Origin: Dipetalonema caudispina | Lineage: Eukaryota; Nematoda; Chromadorea; Rhabditida; Onchocercidae | Reading direction: 5' to 3' | NCBI GenBank assembly: GCA_013365325.1 | Contig: JABVXV010000262.1 | Span: 1 to 64,000 of the forward strand | Length of the DNA stretch: 64,000 nt | In this document: piece after piece, positions 61,053 to 64,000 of the stretch | Layout of the letters: each line of letters opens with the position of its first letter | Numbering within the stretch: position 1 is the first letter of the stretch | Program-made: the position numbers and the translations under genes | Notes under the pieces: generated by a model | The model's database searches: none | What the model was told of the DNA's origin: nothing | What the model saw: only the letters and a program-made list of their open reading frames with translations

Positions 61053-64000
61053 ATGATTGGTTTAAAAGGCGAAAAGAAAAGCACAAAACAAAGAAAGCAC
61101 AGTGAATCATCTCATATTAATTTGCGTCGTATAAAGCACTCATTATCGGTATTTTTTTCAGAATGATTGTTCACTTCCTCAAATCTCTGTTTTTCAAGCT
61201 TATCGCTTCGTATGATTCATCTACACCTATTCTTATGAATCAGCACTTTGCAGTTTATTACCTCAAGTTAAAGATATATGTATGAATGACGTTTAGTAGC
61301 TTTAATGGCTACTGAGTTTTTTGTTTTGAATAATAGCTTTGAAAGATTTCTTAACTCTAAAATATTCTCTTGTGAAGTCAGTTTTATAAATTGTCTCTTC
61401 TTAATATGTGTAATCTTCATAATGTTTCAGAAATCATCAAATAGTAGCTCTTCATCAGGAAAAAAGCATGTTACTTTGCAGAATGTCGAGCAGGTATCAC
61501 TTATGAAATGTTAAATTTCAAAAGATTTACAAATTTTCACGTACAAACCTTCATTTATTACATTTAGGAAAAAAAAATCAAACTGTTTTCATTTGAGCTT
61601 TGATGCTCTTTAATCGATGCTTTCGTAAGATGACAGAACTTTTTTTCTGGTCATTTTTGAAATTTCGAAAATTACTTTATGTGCCTTCCTTCCTCCCTTC
61701 CTTAATTAATTTTTATTTTCCGCGATTTGCCAACAAGGATGTGAACTTTCGTTTGATGATGTGGTTTAAGATGCTAAGCATTATTTCACATTTCAGTTTG
61801 CTGCAACATATATCCCAGCTATAACGATGGGCTAGGTACTCAGGAGAGAAACCACTCTTATGAATGTGGATATAGGCCAGCTTCTTTATTTTATGATTTT
61901 ATATCTTAAGTTATTGAAGAATTAGATTTTCCAATTATCCATATCCAGGATGGAGCACCAAGTAATATATCAGAATTGAAATCAACAGGAAAAACTCAAG
62001 CGCCTGCTCACTCACCAGTTGGTTACACATTAAGGTGCGACATGTTAATACATATGTATATGTCATCCATAGAAATCAATCTCTAAATATTTTCATTACT
62101 CCGTAGAGATCCGTAAAAGCAGTTCAAATAACCTTTTTATCTTGAAATTTATTTTATTGTGTTTCCCATACACTGTATCCATATATGAAATTTGATGATA
62201 TTTCTACTGAAACCGAAAGGGAAGCATTATTGACATTCGATCGTAAGATCAAGTTCAAACTATCTTAGTTCAAAAATGTAGAAATTGTATAAAGTGCTTA
62301 TGAAATCTGGTCAAAAAAGTTACAAATTGTTAAAAATTATCCACACTGAGAATTTATCAAGAAATTTAAATATACTGTAGTCAGTGACATGGAAAAAATT
62401 TTTTTTTATGTAATACACGTCAAATAGAAATGTGGTTGTGCTTGAAAGAGCAAAGTTTTTTGAACGTTTTTGAAAAGTTTTTGACTTATATTCAGTAAAA
62501 ATTTCTTGGGATATGAAGTGGAAGGAAAAAACTAGAAAATGAAAGCTTATCTAGACTAAATGATTTAAATAATGTTGAATACTCTTTGAGAGTTTAAGAT
62601 TTTCAATTTAAGTCATTTGCTTGATGCGAACTTGCATGGTTGTTCACAGCAATCAACACCTATCAGTTCGAGATTAGACGATTCCTTGGATATTACTATT
62701 TACTGGGCTGATGAGAGAGGTTGATTTCCTTTTTCTTATAATTTTTACATTAGTTCCTTCTGTCTCCAATAATTGGAGAGGAAGAGGAAAAAATTTTGCA
62801 ATTTTTTTCTTTAATTGATTAAAAAAAGTTGATCAACTGATCAGTACAACTGAAGATTGCTCTGATACTGATCTCCCAGGTTGAATCTTCGTATCTCCAA
62901 TTACTGCTTGCTAAAAGTTTGATGTTTAGTGTTCACATGCTTGTCCTGTCCTCTTTTTCTCGTTACTTGTTTTTTTTTTTTTTTTTTTTTTGTCTTTGTA
63001 AAGCGTCGATGCAGTTACCATGAAGTATGTATAGTTACTTTGAGCTCAGTTTCTGGGACTAGTAACTATTCTTCTTTCTTCTATGTGTAGATGTCATGCT
63101 TACTTGTGCGATATCAGAAATATCCTAGCAGACACAAGCCAGTTTCTCTCATCTTCTGTTTGATCTTTCTGAATTAAGCATAATTTATGAGTATTTTTAT
63201 TGCAGGTCTCAAATTTTCCCTAGTTGGTGGTAAATTGGCGACAGCATCAAGCTTGTTGTTGTTGCTCGCTGATCATCTGGGTGTCGTCGCTGAAGTTTTC
63301 AAGGAAGTATGCGCTCTCTGGATGGTGTCAGATTTACTAGGTACACTAAAACTTTTGTTAAGTTATAATTGTATTTTATCTCTTACTGATAGTTTTCCTT
63401 TCAGATTCTAAAACTGGTGTCACAATTCTCAAAATTCAATTTTACAGAAGTGCAACTGAAGCCACATCATAATCCATATGAGATCCGGAAAAACTGGGCA
63501 CAATTCCTGCAGAGATTTACGAATGCTGAAAGTAGTGAATCAGTTGCTGACGAACCTCTTCTTGTAGTGAAACGAAATGTGCAGCTTTCCGTTGAACGAG
63601 AGCGTGAAGTGCGCAAAGCTTAGCTTTAACGTTTTTAAGGTTATCGGTGAGCATTAACAGAAGAGAGCATCTTCCAAAGGGAAAGTGTTAGAAATTGCAA
63701 AACGAATCAACCAAAAACGTTGGAGATACATGGGACGGCAGGAAAATATAAGCTTAATTGATTGCTGGAATTGAAACCTGGGTAATCCAAAGTCGGCACC
63801 GTGTAAATTAGCGTGCAAATTTTTCAGCTAGAAGAAGATTATACAAATGAAATACTAACGGAAATATTGTACAGAAGTGCAAAGCAGGAAGTTTTAAATG
63901 GTCGATATATATGTGACATCGATTTAAGCATAAAACTGGCAGCCTTGCAGATGGCCGTCGATTTAGAACCTAATGAAGAGCTGGATATACTGGATATATC
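61053..64000 (+). CDS. FRMD8/iTAP-like FERM domain protein (5' part, runs off the window)
   Basis: FRMD8 (iTAP) is a cytoplasmic FERM protein that, in mammals and flies, binds iRhoms and steadies the sheddase complex at the cell surface. Exons: 61053-61148, 61431-61493, 61949-62017 or 62034, 62650-62719, 63206-63340, 63448-63608 and 63828 onward. A basic, serine-rich N-terminus (LKGEKKSTKQRKH) leads to a FERM F1 lobe (DSLDITIYWADER, LKFSLVGGKL, LLLLADHLGVV). F1 ends CALWMVSDLLEVQLKPHHNP, matching FRMD8 ALWLVSPLLEVQLKPKHQP. NWAQFLQRFTNAES, DEPLLVVKRNVQL and the F2 start (EILTEILYRSAKQEVLNGRY) also align. The exon 3 to exon 4 join is unsure: the best donor (AAG|GTGCGA) is out of phase, and CCA|GTTGGT fits the phase. 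The 3' half lies beyond 64000. Confidence 0.85.

Overview
The window is nuclear DNA of a nematode, most likely a parasitic clade III (filarial-type) worm. The sequence is very AT-rich. Genes are cut into many small exons by introns with GTAAGT-like donors and TTTCAG/TTTTAG acceptors. Several genes open just after a lone TTTCAG acceptor, as expected for spliced-leader trans-splicing. One gene encodes a ground-like domain, known only from nematode hedgehog-related proteins. There is no bacterial operon structure, CRISPR array or recognisable autonomous transposon. Gene models were assembled by hand from splice signals, reading phase and remembered family sequences; no search was run.

Layout: 1.7-19.7 kb, plus strand, VPS54 (GARP/EARP tethering subunit), about 22 exons. 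Two other genes lie antisense inside its introns: a complete DEG/ENaC channel (3.6-8.3 kb, minus) and a small proline-rich single-pass membrane protein (17.2-18.2 kb, minus). At 22.06 kb there is a tRNA-Glu(UUC). At 23.5-29.7 kb, minus, a 17-exon gene of about 795 codons looks like a strongly diverged STAT. 29.7-33.7 kb holds only low-complexity DNA and small repeats.

From 33.7 to 47 kb on the plus strand lie a ground-like (grl) secreted protein, FAN1 nuclease (21 exons) and a two-exon orphan secreted or membrane protein. From 50 to 58 kb on the minus strand, in transcription order, lie a nematode zinc-finger-like protein (FLYWCH/WRKY-GCM1-like), PPCDC (coenzyme A synthesis) and ChaC (glutathione gamma-glutamylcyclotransferase). 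The first two lie so close that they are either a two-gene operon or a spliced fusion. At 61-64 kb, plus, the 5' half of an FRMD8/iTAP-like FERM protein runs off the window.

The genes do not form one pathway. They cover membrane traffic (VPS54, FRMD8), ion transport (DEG/ENaC), DNA repair (FAN1), CoA and glutathione metabolism (PPCDC, ChaC) and signalling (STAT-like, grl). The most unusual features are architectural: two antisense nested genes, a 65-bp near-perfect inverted repeat, a 17-bp hairpin abutting the VPS54 start codon, a tandemly duplicated in-phase 5' splice site, GC-AG introns and the ambiguous join between the zinc-finger gene and PPCDC.
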